The notes under the pieces are model-generated. The model saw only the letters and a program-made list of their open reading frames with translations. It had not been told where the DNA came from and did no database searches. 64,000 bases of DNA from RGIG4034 sp045576455. Lineage in GTDB: Bacteria; Bacillota; Clostridia; Lachnospirales; Lachnospiraceae. The stretch spans positions 1-64,000 of the forward strand of contig JAZNGM010000001.1 in the NCBI GenBank assembly GCA_045576455.1, given 5' to 3'. Each line of letters begins with the position of its first letter. Within the stretch, counting starts at the first letter, position 1. Shown here in pieces: positions 26,246 through 35,245 of the stretch. A program made the translations under genes and the position numbers.

Positions 26246-26274
26246 AGTGTAGCATAGAAAAAGATTGTTTTCAA
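26246..26274 (-). promoter_or_regulatory. Promoter of the cobalamin-riboswitch operon
   Basis: On the minus strand TTGAAA (26274-26269), 17 bases, TACACT (26251-26246), just upstream of the aptamer. It overlaps the divergent tetR promoter, so the two may interfere. Confidence 0.65.
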
Positions 26275-26293
26275 TAGAGGGTTATGCTAGAAT
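26265..26293 (+). promoter_or_regulatory. Promoter of the tetR-type regulator
   Basis: TTGTTT (26265-26270), 17-base spacer, TAGAAT (26288-26293), followed by an operator-like inverted repeat and the regulator gene. Confidence 0.6.
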
Positions 26294-26303
26294 AAAGTGT
26301 ATC

Positions 26304-26320
26304 TGATACAGAGTGTATCA
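26304..26320. promoter_or_regulatory. Operator-like inverted repeat before the tetR-type gene
   Basis: TGATAC, spacer AGAGT, GTATCA is a perfect 6-5-6 inverted repeat between the -10 box and the start codon at 26337. An overlapping GTATCTGATAC palindrome starts at 26299. Autorepression by the TetR-family protein is the simplest reading. Confidence 0.6.
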
Positions 26321-26336
26321 TTTAAGGAGTGATAGA

Positions 26337-26864
26337 ATGGATAAACGGCAGGAAGCAAACAGACGGGTAAAGCTTAAGATTGCCTACGCGCTTTTGGGGT
26401 TAATGAAGGAGAAGAGCTTTTCAGAGATAACGGCTACGGATATTATTAAACGTTCCGGTGTGGCACGTGCTTCATATTATAGGAACTACTACACGAAGGA
26501 AGAAATACTGATAGAAGCTACAGAAGGAGCTATAGAAGATTATAACAGAAGACTGAAGGAAATCGGCTGCAGACACAACAGCTATGAGGGAATATTACTG
26601 GCTTTTAGGTATTTCATGGCGTACCGCAGACAGATTTTGTGTGTTTATAATGCGGGACTGGCTTCTATCTATTTAAAATTGCTTGATGAGTACATAGAGA
26701 ATATAGACGGAGATATGAAGATGAATGATATCAGCCGTTACAGCCTGTATTTTTATTCGGGTGCGCTTTATAACGTTTTCCTAAAATGGTTGGAAGGCGG
26801 GATGCAGGAATCACCGGAGGAAATTGCACGGATGGTATACATGTTAATGCGAAAAACAAGATAA
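26337..26864 (+). CDS. TetR/AcrR family transcriptional regulator
   Basis: A 175-residue regulator. Residues 8-55 form the TetR helix-turn-helix (FSEITATDIIKRSGVARASY, then YRNYYTKEEIL), followed by an all-helical C-terminal domain with the tryptophan-rich VFLKWLEGGMQESPEEIARM ending common in Clostridial TetR proteins that sit beside redox enzymes. AAGGAGTGATAGA precedes the ATG at 26337; an earlier ATG at 26313 lies inside the operator. The aldo-keto reductase 90 bases downstream is the probable target. Inducer unknown. Confidence 0.87.
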   Translation: MDKRQEANRRVKLKIAYALLGLMKEKSFSEITATDIIKRSGVARASYYRNYYTKEEILIEATEGAIEDYNRRLKEIGCRHNSYEGILLAFRYFMAYRRQILCVYNAGLASIYLKLLDEYIENIDGDMKMNDISRYSLYFYSGALYNVFLKWLEGGMQESPEEIARMVYMLMRKTR

Positions 26865-26954
26865 TCCATTGAAATTGCACTTTTAGTTTATTACAGTAGG
26901 TATAGAGCAATTTAATACATGGGATAAGAGATGTTTATATGGAGGAAAATAGCT

Positions 26955-28109
26955 ATGGGAAATCAAAGTGCTAAGATGGAATATCGTAAGCTTGATAAAT
27001 TGGGAATTGAAACTTCTTTACTGGGATTCGGATGTATGCGTTTCCCAACCGATGCAAGTGGTAAGATTGATGAAGAAAAATCGCAGAAGATGCTTGATGA
27101 AGCTATGGCGAGAGGCGTTAATTATTATGATACCGCTTGGCCGTATCATGGTGGTCAGAGTGAGGTGTTTGTAGGAAAAGCACTTAAAAAATACCCGAGA
27201 GAATCATTTTATCTTGCAACCAAGCTTCCGTGCTGGGATGTAAAGTGCGTAGAAGATGCAGAGAGAATTTTTAATAAACAGTTAGAGCGTTTACAAACAG
27301 ATTATGTGGATTTCTATCTGTTGCATGCATTGAATAAGGGAAGTTTTCAGAATATGGTAGATGCCGGTGTTTTACCATTCCTTGACAAGCTTAAGGAAGA
27401 GGGAAAGATTAAGTACATTGGTTTTTCCTTCCATGATTCTTATGAAGCGTTTGAATATATTGCGAAATACCGTGAGTGGGATTTCTGCCAGATACAGTAT
27501 AACTATATGGACAGAAATGAACAGGCAGGAGATAAAGGTTATGCATTAACAGAGGAATTGGGACTTCCGCTTATCATAATGGAACCGATTAAGGGCGGAG
27601 CTCTTTGTAAACTTCCGGATGAGATTATGGATATAGTACGTCCTTACCGCAAGGATGCATCTGCTGCATCATGGGCACTGTCATGGGTGGGTTCACATCC
27701 TAATGTGAAGGTAATCTTAAGTGGTATGTCTGCTATGGAGCATGTTGAAGATAACCTGAATACCTTCTGTGATTTTAACAATCTTTCAGAAGAAGAGATG
27801 AAGGCAATGGATGATGTTGCCGAGGCGCTTAGAAAACGTGTTAAGAATGGATGTACAGGATGCCGTTATTGTATGCCGTGTCCTGCAGGAGTTAATATTC
27901 CAAAGAATTTTGAGATATGGAATACCTATAATGTTTATGGCGATAAAGGCAAGCTGGCATGGCAGTGGAAGCATGATATCCCGGACGAAGCCAAGGCTGA
28001 TAAATGTATTAAGTGTGGTAAGTGTGAAGCGGCATGTCCACAGAAGATTTCTATCCGTGAAGATCTTGTCCGCGTAGCAGAAGAAATTAAAGCTATTCTT
28101 GGACAGTAG
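26955..28109 (+). CDS. Aldo/keto reductase with C-terminal ferredoxin domain
   Basis: Residues 1-290 form an aldo/keto-reductase barrel: LGFGCMRFP, YYDTAWPYHGGQSE with the catalytic Asp and Tyr, TKLP lysine and the DFYLLHALN histidine. The last 90 residues carry two cysteine clusters, CTGCRYCMPCP and CIKCGKCEAACP, for [4Fe-4S] centres. Such fused enzymes are common in anaerobes and probably move electrons between ferredoxin and a carbonyl or quinone substrate. I chose the ATG at 26955, behind ATGGAGGAAAA; an ATG at 26931 would put the ribosome site inside the gene. Substrate unknown. Confidence 0.9.
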   Translation: MGNQSAKMEYRKLDKLGIETSLLGFGCMRFPTDASGKIDEEKSQKMLDEAMARGVNYYDTAWPYHGGQSEVFVGKALKKYPRESFYLATKLPCWDVKCVEDAERIFNKQLERLQTDYVDFYLLHALNKGSFQNMVDAGVLPFLDKLKEEGKIKYIGFSFHDSYEAFEYIAKYREWDFCQIQYNYMDRNEQAGDKGYALTEELGLPLIIMEPIKGGALCKLPDEIMDIVRPYRKDASAASWALSWVGSHPNVKVILSGMSAMEHVEDNLNTFCDFNNLSEEEMKAMDDVAEALRKRVKNGCTGCRYCMPCPAGVNIPKNFEIWNTYNVYGDKGKLAWQWKHDIPDEAKADKCIKCGKCEAACPQKISIREDLVRVAEEIKAILGQ

Positions 28110-28166
28110 AATAGAAACATGAAACCATAATTAGCAGCTTAGAGAAAGTAATATAGAGTAAAATGA

Positions 28167-28195
28167 ATGAAGAAGAGGTTAATCCTCTTCTTCAT
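28167..28195. terminator. Hairpin between convergent genes
   Basis: A perfect 12-bp inverted repeat (ATGAAGAAGAGG and its complement) with loop TTAAT that contains the stop codon of the histidine kinase. There is no T run, so factor-independent termination is uncertain; mRNA 3'-end protection is another possibility. Confidence 0.45.
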
Positions 28196-29603
28196 CTTGT
28201 ATATAGGGAAGTGAGAAGGAAAATTCCGTTCCAACACCTTCCGTACTGATTACGTTAATATTTTCACCGTGGGACCGTAGGATTTCTCTCGTAATAGAGA
28301 GACCCAGACCGGTTCCTTTTTTATCCTTACCACGCGAAATATCGGTTTTATAGAATCGGTCCCAAATCTGTTTAATACTTTCTTTGGGTATACCTATACC
28401 ATTGTCTTTTACACTGACAAAAACTTTGTTGTGTTTTACACTGGACTCTATTTTAATAATGGAGTTGTTGTGTGAAAATTTAATCGCATTATCCAAAAGA
28501 TTATAAAGAACCTGCTGGATTTTTAAAATATCTGCATTAACCATTAGTGTTTCCCCGGTCAGGACAAGTTCAATAACAATTGCTTTGCTTTTACAGGTCC
28601 CTTCAAAGGAAGCTGCCGTATTTTTTATAATGAGGTTAATGTCAAAGTCGGTTTTTTCAAGCATCATACCGGCGGTATTCAAGTTGTTGAGCGTAAGCAG
28701 GGAATTAGTAAGCTTGGTAAGGCGGTCGGTCTCGTTCAAAACAATTCCAATGTATTTCTCATGCATTTCGGGTGGTATGGTGCCGTCTATCATGGCTTCC
28801 AGATATCCCTTTATGGAAGTAAGCGGGGAACGGAAGTCGTGGGAAATATTAGCAACGAGCTTTTTCTGGTTATCCTCGCCACGCGAAAGTTCATCTGCCA
28901 TATAGGAAAGCGTGGCTGCAAGATAGCCGATTTCATCGCTGGATTCTATGGATAACGGATATAAGTAATTTCCGGCAGCGTATTCCTCCGTTGCTTTAGT
29001 GATTTTCCTGATAGGCAAATATACAATTTCCGTGAAGAAAATAAGGATAATAAGTGACAAGAGAAATAGTATAACTAAGGTTATATAACAAATGTTCAGT
29101 AAGCTGTTTACGGATTCTTCCAAAGAGCTCATGGGATAGTGGATAACCACATATCCTTTTACTTTAAAATCGGAAGTAATGGGGGCATAGGCACTTATTA
29201 CCTTTTGGTCAAAGGCACCGTAGAAGTTGCTTACGGTATAGTAAGAACCAACCTTTTCCGTTGGATCAAAATCCTTAATCATTACTGGATTTTCAAGGTC
29301 TATCGGGGAAGAGGAATCTAAAAGCACACGGCCGGATGGATTCATAATCCAGACGGTTGCCGACATATATGTGCTTACGGAATCAATGTGTGCTTTTGCG
29401 GTTTCCAGTGTGATCTTATTTTCATACAATTTATTGGCATAGGAAGAAGAGATAAGCAAAGCTTCACGATACAAAGCGGATGCCTTATCTCTTTTTAAGT
29501 TTTCGGTTATCATTTTATTAGAAAAAGTAGTTATGATGATAAAACCGAAAAATCCAAATATAAGGTATGCAAGAATAAATTTCAAATAGAGAGTTTTTTT
29601 CAC
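28179..29603 (-). CDS. Sensor histidine kinase
   Basis: A membrane two-component kinase. Transmembrane helices near residues 8-28 and 168-190 flank an external sensor domain. HAMP follows (YLPIRKITKATEEYAAGNY). The HisKA domain has NISHDFRSPLTSIKGY with the phospho-accepting His. The ATPase domain has LLDNAIKFS, VKDNGIGIPKE, DRFYK and GTGLGLSITREIL. GTG start overlaps the upstream response regulator by four bases, so the two are made as a pair. No signal can be inferred. Confidence 0.93.
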   Translation of the reverse strand: MKKTLYLKFILAYLIFGFFGFIIITTFSNKMITENLKRDKASALYREALLISSSYANKLYENKITLETAKAHIDSVSTYMSATVWIMNPSGRVLLDSSSPIDLENPVMIKDFDPTEKVGSYYTVSNFYGAFDQKVISAYAPITSDFKVKGYVVIHYPMSSLEESVNSLLNICYITLVILFLLSLIILIFFTEIVYLPIRKITKATEEYAAGNYLYPLSIESSDEIGYLAATLSYMADELSRGEDNQKKLVANISHDFRSPLTSIKGYLEAMIDGTIPPEMHEKYIGIVLNETDRLTKLTNSLLTLNNLNTAGMMLEKTDFDINLIIKNTAASFEGTCKSKAIVIELVLTGETLMVNADILKIQQVLYNLLDNAIKFSHNNSIIKIESSVKHNKVFVSVKDNGIGIPKESIKQIWDRFYKTDISRGKDKKGTGLGLSITREILRSHGENINVISTEGVGTEFSFSLPYIQDEEED

Positions 29604-30310
29604 ACGTTTAAGCCTTTCGTTTCAAATTTATATCCGATACCCCAGATAGTTGATAGCTTCCAGGAGTCGTGGTCTTTAATCTTTTCACGCAGTCTCTTGA
29701 TATGAACGTCAACAGTTCTGGTATCCCCAATATATTCGTATCCCCAAATCTGGTCTAAGAGCTGTTCACGTGTAAAAACGTGATTAGGGGAAGATGCCAG
29801 AAAGTAAAGAAGTTCAAGCTCCTTGGGCGGCATTTCTACGGTTTGACCCATGTAAATAACGGAATAGTTCGTTAAGTTAATGCATAAATCAGGGTATTCC
29901 ACGCTTTTGACTGTCTCATTTTCGCTAACGGTTGTAGCGGCTTTATATCGGCGGAGTACAGCTTTAACCCTTGCAACCAGCTCTTTGGTATCAAACGGTT
30001 TTTCCATGTAATCATCAGCACCAAGCTCCAGCCCGAGCACCTTGTCAAATACTTCACCCTTTGCAGAAAGCATGATAATAGGGGTAGGAAGTTTTGCCCG
30101 GATTTCACGGCAAACCTGATAACCATCTATGCCCGGTAACATTAAGTCAAGCAGGATGAGGTTTGGGCGGAAGGTTTCTACTGCTTCCAGCGCTGATTCA
30201 CCATCGTACACGATCATGGTCTCATAGCATTCTTTGGTAAGATAAAGGGCAACCAGTTCTGCTATGTTGGAATCATCATCTACAATTAATATCTTTTGTT
30301 TTGCAACCAT
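29600..30310 (-). CDS. OmpR/PhoB family response regulator
   Basis: Receiver domain at residues 5-118 (ILIVDDDSN, phosphoacceptor in NLILLDLMLPGIDG, MLSAKGE, EKPFD) and a winged-helix DNA-binding domain at 140-236 (PPKELELLYFLASSPNHVFT ... DTRTVDVHIKRLREKI). Partner of the kinase that follows it. I chose the ATG at 30310, which has AAAGGTGG ten bases upstream; a GTG at 30325 would fall within that ribosome site. Confidence 0.93.
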   Translation of the reverse strand: MVAKQKILIVDDDSNIAELVALYLTKECYETMIVYDGESALEAVETFRPNLILLDLMLPGIDGYQVCREIRAKLPTPIIMLSAKGEVFDKVLGLELGADDYMEKPFDTKELVARVKAVLRRYKAATTVSENETVKSVEYPDLCINLTNYSVIYMGQTVEMPPKELELLYFLASSPNHVFTREQLLDQIWGYEYIGDTRTVDVHIKRLREKIKDHDSWKLSTIWGIGYKFETKGLNV

Positions 30311-30342
30311 TGTATGCGTAACCACCTTTCTCTCTAAATGGG

Positions 30343-32721
30343 TTATTTGAATTCAACTATTGTGACACCTGCGTCACCTTCCCCGATTTCTCCGTTTCTG
30401 AAGGATTTTACATAGCTTGTTCTACGAAGATGTGCCTGAACGGCGCTTCTTAGAGCTCCGGTTCCCTTGCCATGTACAATCCTAACGCTTGGAAGGCGTG
30501 AAAGATAAGCGTCATCCAGATATTTATCCAGTTGTGCCAGTGCATCATCCACGGTTTTTCCCAGAAGATTGATTTCATAAGAAATGGAAGAGGATTTTGA
30601 CAATTTGGCACGGGATGGCTGTGTTACAGGTTTTTTCGTAAATTCTTTCAGGTAGGAAGGAATTTCGTTAATCAATACCAAATCCTTGATATTGACCTGG
30701 GAACGGATTATACCGCATTGCACAAAAAGATTTCCCTTCGCATCCGGTAAAGTACTGACACTTCCCTTAAGCCCCATGGATACAACCTTGACGCTGTCGC
30801 CAAGTTTTAACTGGGACGGCTTGAGTTCTTTGTGCCCTTCCTTATTGGTATTTATAGATAAATCGTTATTTTTACTGTTAATGGATTTCCGGATTTTATC
30901 ACGGCTTGCTTCGGCGTCCTTTAAACCGTTCATGGTGCCGATTTTCTGCATCTTAATAATGGTTTCGTCGGCTAATTCTTTCGCTTCTTTTAAAATATCG
31001 CGGGCTTCTTCGTTCGCTTCCCTTAGTATTTTTTCTTTTTGTTCGTTAAGCTTATCCTGCTTTTCTTCAAGTTGCTTTTTTAGCGTTTCAATTTCTTCTT
31101 TATATTGTTCAATTTCAAGACGCTCGCGCTCAATTACCATACGGCTTTTTTCAAGGTCGCTAATGACATCTTCAAAGGATTCGTCCTGTTTGCTTATCTG
31201 TTCTTTTGCCTGTCCGATTATATCGTCGGATAAACCGAGCTTTGAGGAAATGGCAAAAGCGTTACTTTTTCCGGGAATGCCGATGAGGAGACGATACGTA
31301 GGACGTAAGGATTCTACATCAAATTCACAACATGCATTTTGTACAAAAGAGGTAGACAGGGCATATATCTTAAGCTCGCTGTAGTGTGTTGTTGCCATGG
31401 TGCGTATTCCACGGTCATGGAGATGATTAAGAATAGCAATGGCGAGTGCGGCACCTTCTGTAGGGTCGGTTCCGGCACCAAGTTCATCAAACAGACAAAG
31501 GGAGTCGGAATCAGCCTTGTTGAGTATATTGACTATATTAGTCATATGGGAAGAGAAGGTACTGAGACTCTGTTCAATACTTTGTTCATCACCGATATCT
31601 GCAAATACTTCGTTGAATACGGACAATTCTGAATGATCGGAAGCCGGTATATGCAGTCCCGCCTGTCCCATCAGGGTAAAAAGACCTACTGTTTTAAGGG
31701 TTACAGTCTTACCTCCGGTATTAGGACCCGTTATGACAAGCAAGTCAAAATCAATACCTAAATTAACATTAATGGGAACGACTTTTTTCTTATCAAGCAG
31801 AGGATGACGCCCTCTTTTTATATTAATGCGATGCTCTGTGTTCATGTCCGGCATGGAAGCGTTCATGTCAAGTGCAAGACGCCCCTTGGCAAATATAAAA
31901 TCAAGCTTAGTAAGTATCTGTTGGTTTGTTTCAAGTTCCGCAGCGTGCTCTCCTGCAGTTGCTGACAGCATGGCAAGAATGTATTCTATTTCTTCCTTTT
32001 CTGCCAGGGCAAGTTCTTTTAATTTATTATTGAGCTCGACGACAATAGCAGGCTCAATGAAAAATGTTGAGCCTGAGGATGACTGGTCATGTACCATGCC
32101 CGGAACTTGCGATTTATATTCGGATTTAACAGGAATACAGTATCTGTTGTCACGCATGGTAATAACAGCGTCCTGAAGGTAAGTCCGCTGTGAATTAACA
32201 AGACTGTTTAATTGGGAGCGGATTTTTTCATTCGTTGCTGCAATGGAGCGTCGTATTTCTTTCAGATGAGCACTGGCATCATCGGCAATTTCCTCTTCGG
32301 ATATAATGCAACGGCGTATTTCAGCTGACAGTTGTGTCAGTGGGTATAGTAAGGAAAAATATTCACTTAGGGAATCTTGGTCCTCTTCTTCTTTTTCACT
32401 TTTACCGTAGGCTTTTATTTTGGCAGCACATTCTGCCACATCAGCAATTTTAAGCAATTCAGAAGCGGATAGGGAAGCGCTTACCTGAAGAGATTTGATG
32501 CTGAACTTAATATCTTTATTGCCGTTAAAGGATAGATTACCACGGCGTATTAAACGTGCGGTTGCATCTTGTGTTTCCGTCTGGGCAAGGGTAATGGCGT
32601 CAAAGTCCGTGTCCGGAAGTAAGGAGCGGCATAGCTCTTTGCCCAGGCTGCTTGCGGCAAAGCCTGTGAGTTTATCAATAATCTTATGGTATTCAAGTAC
32701 CCGTAATGCTTTTTCGTTCAT
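30343..32721 (-). CDS. mutS2: Endonuclease MutS2
   Basis: A 792-residue MutS paralogue implicated in suppressing recombination and in rescue of collided ribosomes in Firmicutes. The ATPase region has ITGPNTGGKTVTLKT (Walker A) and LCLFDELGAGTDPTEGA (Walker B). A long coiled coil occupies roughly residues 510-610 (repeated E/K-rich heptads). The C-terminal Smr nuclease-type domain has RIVHGKGTGALR. The Met at 32721 gives the usual MNEKALRVLEYHKI start; an upstream ATG at 32736 adds five residues. An extended -10 box TG-T-TATAAT lies on the minus strand at about 32768-32760. Confidence 0.94.
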   Translation of the reverse strand: MNEKALRVLEYHKIIDKLTGFAASSLGKELCRSLLPDTDFDAITLAQTETQDATARLIRRGNLSFNGNKDIKFSIKSLQVSASLSASELLKIADVAECAAKIKAYGKSEKEEEDQDSLSEYFSLLYPLTQLSAEIRRCIISEEEIADDASAHLKEIRRSIAATNEKIRSQLNSLVNSQRTYLQDAVITMRDNRYCIPVKSEYKSQVPGMVHDQSSSGSTFFIEPAIVVELNNKLKELALAEKEEIEYILAMLSATAGEHAAELETNQQILTKLDFIFAKGRLALDMNASMPDMNTEHRINIKRGRHPLLDKKKVVPINVNLGIDFDLLVITGPNTGGKTVTLKTVGLFTLMGQAGLHIPASDHSELSVFNEVFADIGDEQSIEQSLSTFSSHMTNIVNILNKADSDSLCLFDELGAGTDPTEGAALAIAILNHLHDRGIRTMATTHYSELKIYALSTSFVQNACCEFDVESLRPTYRLLIGIPGKSNAFAISSKLGLSDDIIGQAKEQISKQDESFEDVISDLEKSRMVIERERLEIEQYKEEIETLKKQLEEKQDKLNEQKEKILREANEEARDILKEAKELADETIIKMQKIGTMNGLKDAEASRDKIRKSINSKNNDLSINTNKEGHKELKPSQLKLGDSVKVVSMGLKGSVSTLPDAKGNLFVQCGIIRSQVNIKDLVLINEIPSYLKEFTKKPVTQPSRAKLSKSSSISYEINLLGKTVDDALAQLDKYLDDAYLSRLPSVRIVHGKGTGALRSAVQAHLRRTSYVKSFRNGEIGEGDAGVTIVEFK

Positions 32722-32808
32722 AATAATACATTCCATTCTAATACTTCGTTATGAAAAATATTATAACATAGTAGATTTTCAAATACTACTTTTCTTTATT
32801 TGCTTTTC

Positions 32809-32837
32809 TTTACATTAGGAAAAAGATTGGCTATACT
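32809..32837 (+). promoter_or_regulatory. Promoter of the HtrA-like gene
   Basis: TTTACA (32809-32814), 17 bases, TATACT (32832-32837), 29 bases before the ATG at 32867. It is divergent from mutS2. Confidence 0.65.
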
Positions 32838-32866
32838 TAAGACTAGTATAGAAAGGATGGTATCGG

Positions 32867-34189
32867 ATGAGCGATATTGAAAAATCAGAAGTCATCAAAC
32901 AGAAAATAAAAGCCAAACCGCTTAATAAGAAAAAGTTAGTAAGAAGAACGGTTTTAACGGCTGCCATGGCATTGTTATTCGGTCTTATTGCGTGCGTGAC
33001 ATTTTTGGTATTAGAGCCGGTATTCAGCAACCTTTTATATCCTAAAAAGGAACAGACGGAGGAGATTATCAGGCTGCCGGTAGCAGATGATGAAAAAGAC
33101 ACGGATGATTTTCTCATGGATGAGGATATTCCGGATGCTGCATGGGATGGACTGTCTGCCGTAACACAGGAGGAACTCCAGGCAATTATTAACGGAATAC
33201 AGTTTACAACGAAGGATTATAGGATTCTTTATAATAAATTATACGGTATTGTGCGTACCTTCAGGCAGTGTATGGTACATATAACCGGAGTTGCCTATGA
33301 TGAGGATTGGTTATGGGATACCTATGAAAGCGAAGGTCATACTTACGGTGTAATATTAAAGGATACGGGTAAATCATTCCTGGTGTTGACTGATTACAGT
33401 AATCTGGTTGAGTCAGATGCCCTTGAGGTTATGTTTTATGATGGCACTAAGGCGGAGGCGGTTCTTAATAAATACGATGCCAATACGGGATATGCAATTT
33501 TGGAAATCCCCTTTACAAGTGTAAATGCAGTCTTGCTTTCTACCATAGGGGTAGCGACCATAGATAGCTTAAGCAGTTCCAATACCGTCGGTAATTTAGT
33601 GCTTGCGGTGGGAAGTCCGGTAGGGTATAGCGATTCCATAGCTTACGGTATGATAACTTCCCTTAATAATCCGATTATGTTGCCGGATATTAATTATTCT
33701 TTTAATTCAACAGATATTTATTCGGGAAAAAATGCGAATGGTTTTGTAATTAATCTGAATGGACAGCTTGTCGGAATCATTGACAATAAATTTAATGCTG
33801 AGGGTATGGAACATCTGTTGTCCTTTATTAATATAGGTGTTATTAAATCTACGGTTGAAAATATGATGAATTATATGGACGCTCCGTATGTGGGCATATA
33901 CGGAATGGATGTAACCCAGAAGGCTATACAGGAATATGGCGTACCGGTAGGAGCATATGTCAAGGAAATTGATATAGATTCACCGGCCATGAACAGTGGC
34001 ATCCAAAGTGGTGACATAATTGTCAGAATAAACCAGCTTACGGTTTCTTCCTATACGGACTACAGCAATATACTTAAAATGTATGGTGCGAATAAGCCGA
34101 TAGAACTTACTATCAAGAGATTAAATCAGGGTACTTATCAGAATATTAAGATTACCCTGACGCCTGAAGTGAGAGGTCTTGATGATTAG
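32867..34189 (+). CDS. HtrA-like protein with PDZ domain, catalytic triad missing
   Basis: A 440-residue membrane-anchored protein: cytosolic basic tail, transmembrane helix near 25-50, acidic linker, trypsin-like fold at about 110-320, PDZ domain at about 335-430 (SPAMNSGIQSGDIIVRINQL). It aligns by eye with DegP/HtrA, but the catalytic positions are changed: TNxHV is TDYSNL (His lost), the D of DxxTDLAVL becomes Gly in DANTGYAIL, and GNSGGP becomes GKNANGF (Ser lost). It should be proteolytically dead and may be a substrate-binding or scaffolding protein. AAAGGATGG precedes the ATG. Confidence 0.8.
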   Translation: MSDIEKSEVIKQKIKAKPLNKKKLVRRTVLTAAMALLFGLIACVTFLVLEPVFSNLLYPKKEQTEEIIRLPVADDEKDTDDFLMDEDIPDAAWDGLSAVTQEELQAIINGIQFTTKDYRILYNKLYGIVRTFRQCMVHITGVAYDEDWLWDTYESEGHTYGVILKDTGKSFLVLTDYSNLVESDALEVMFYDGTKAEAVLNKYDANTGYAILEIPFTSVNAVLLSTIGVATIDSLSSSNTVGNLVLAVGSPVGYSDSIAYGMITSLNNPIMLPDINYSFNSTDIYSGKNANGFVINLNGQLVGIIDNKFNAEGMEHLLSFINIGVIKSTVENMMNYMDAPYVGIYGMDVTQKAIQEYGVPVGAYVKEIDIDSPAMNSGIQSGDIIVRINQLTVSSYTDYSNILKMYGANKPIELTIKRLNQGTYQNIKITLTPEVRGLDD

Positions 34190-34276
34190 TGCGTGAAGCG
34201 CTTCCATAATGGAAAAGGATTGAAACAAAGAAATATATAGATTGAAATGTGACGTATCACATGGAACAGGAGAATT

Positions 34277-35221
34277 ATGAAATATATTAAAGAATATTCT
34301 GACGGCGACAGAATGAGTGATATTTATCTTGTTAAGCATAAGGTTTCGGCTGTTACGAAGAACGGAAAACCGTATGACAGCGTTATTTTACAGGATAAAA
34401 CAGGAACTATTGATGCAAAAATCTGGGATCCGCACAGTGCCGGTATTGCTGAGTTTGATACACTCGATTATGTTGAGGTATTCGGAGAGATTACAAATTT
34501 CCAAGGTCAGCTTCAGGTTAATGTTAAGCGTGTGCGTCTGGCTGAAGAAGGAGAATATGTGCCGGGAGATTATCTTCCTGTCAGCAGCAAAGATATTGAA
34601 GGCATGTATAAGGAATTATTAGGAATTATTGATACTATTGAGAATAAGTACATTAAGCAGCTCTTGAATGCTTTTTTCCGTGAGGATGAGCAGTTTATTA
34701 AAGCATTTAAAAAGTCGAGTGCAGCAAAAACAATGCACCATGGATTTGTTGGCGGTTTGCTGGAGCATTCTCTCAGTGTGACGAAGTTATGTGACTATTA
34801 TTGTACGGCATATCCGATGTTAAAGAGGGATATTCTTCTTGCAGCAGGAATGCTTCATGATATGGGTAAGATGCGCGAACTTTCTCTTTTTCCGGCTAAT
34901 GATTATACGGATGAAGGTCAGCTTCTCGGTCATATTGTAATCGGAGCGGAGATGATAAGCGATAAGGTACGTGAGATTGAAGGATTCCCTAAGACGCTTG
35001 CGGCAGAGCTTAAGCATTGTATATTGGCACATCATGGGGAGTATGAGTATGGTGCGGCTAAAAAACCTGCGATTATGGAAGCAATGGCGTTGTTTTTTGC
35101 CGACAATACGGATGCTAAAATGGAAATGATGACAGAGATGTTTGCTGCAACGCAGGAGCAGGGCTGGCTTGGATTTAACAGGTTATTTGACAGTAATATC
35201 AGAGTGACAAGTTGGGAATAA
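34277..35221 (+). CDS. yhaM: 3'-5' exoribonuclease YhaM family protein
   Basis: A 314-residue protein with an N-terminal OB fold (residues about 10-90; KNGKPYDSVILQDKTGTIDA) and an HD domain at about 150-300 with HHGFVGGLLEHSLSV and GMLHDMGKM metal ligands. YhaM of Bacillus subtilis is a manganese-dependent 3'-5' exoribonuclease that trims mRNA ends. ACAGGAGAATT precedes the ATG. A perfect ATGTGA-CGTA-TCACAT repeat lies in the 5' region at 34246-34261. It is followed 24 bases later by the RNA methyltransferase gene. Confidence 0.9.
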   Translation: MKYIKEYSDGDRMSDIYLVKHKVSAVTKNGKPYDSVILQDKTGTIDAKIWDPHSAGIAEFDTLDYVEVFGEITNFQGQLQVNVKRVRLAEEGEYVPGDYLPVSSKDIEGMYKELLGIIDTIENKYIKQLLNAFFREDEQFIKAFKKSSAAKTMHHGFVGGLLEHSLSVTKLCDYYCTAYPMLKRDILLAAGMLHDMGKMRELSLFPANDYTDEGQLLGHIVIGAEMISDKVREIEGFPKTLAAELKHCILAHHGEYEYGAAKKPAIMEAMALFFADNTDAKMEMMTEMFAATQEQGWLGFNRLFDSNIRVTSWE

Positions 35222-35245
35222 AATATTTAGATGGAGCACTGATAT

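Noticed and set aside
25962..26255. 97-codon minus-strand open frame
   Set aside because: It lies across the cobalamin riboswitch; the conserved aptamer words explain the sequence, and no ribosome site is present.
30686..31384. 232-codon plus-strand open frame, very rich in Ser and Phe
   Set aside because: It is antisense to mutS2, whose coiled coil and ATPase motifs are clear in the other strand.
34246..34261. ATGTGA-CGTA-TCACAT, CRP-like palindrome
   Set aside because: The half-site spacing is four, not the six of Crp/Fnr sites, and no Crp-type gene is present; left as a minor note under yhaM.
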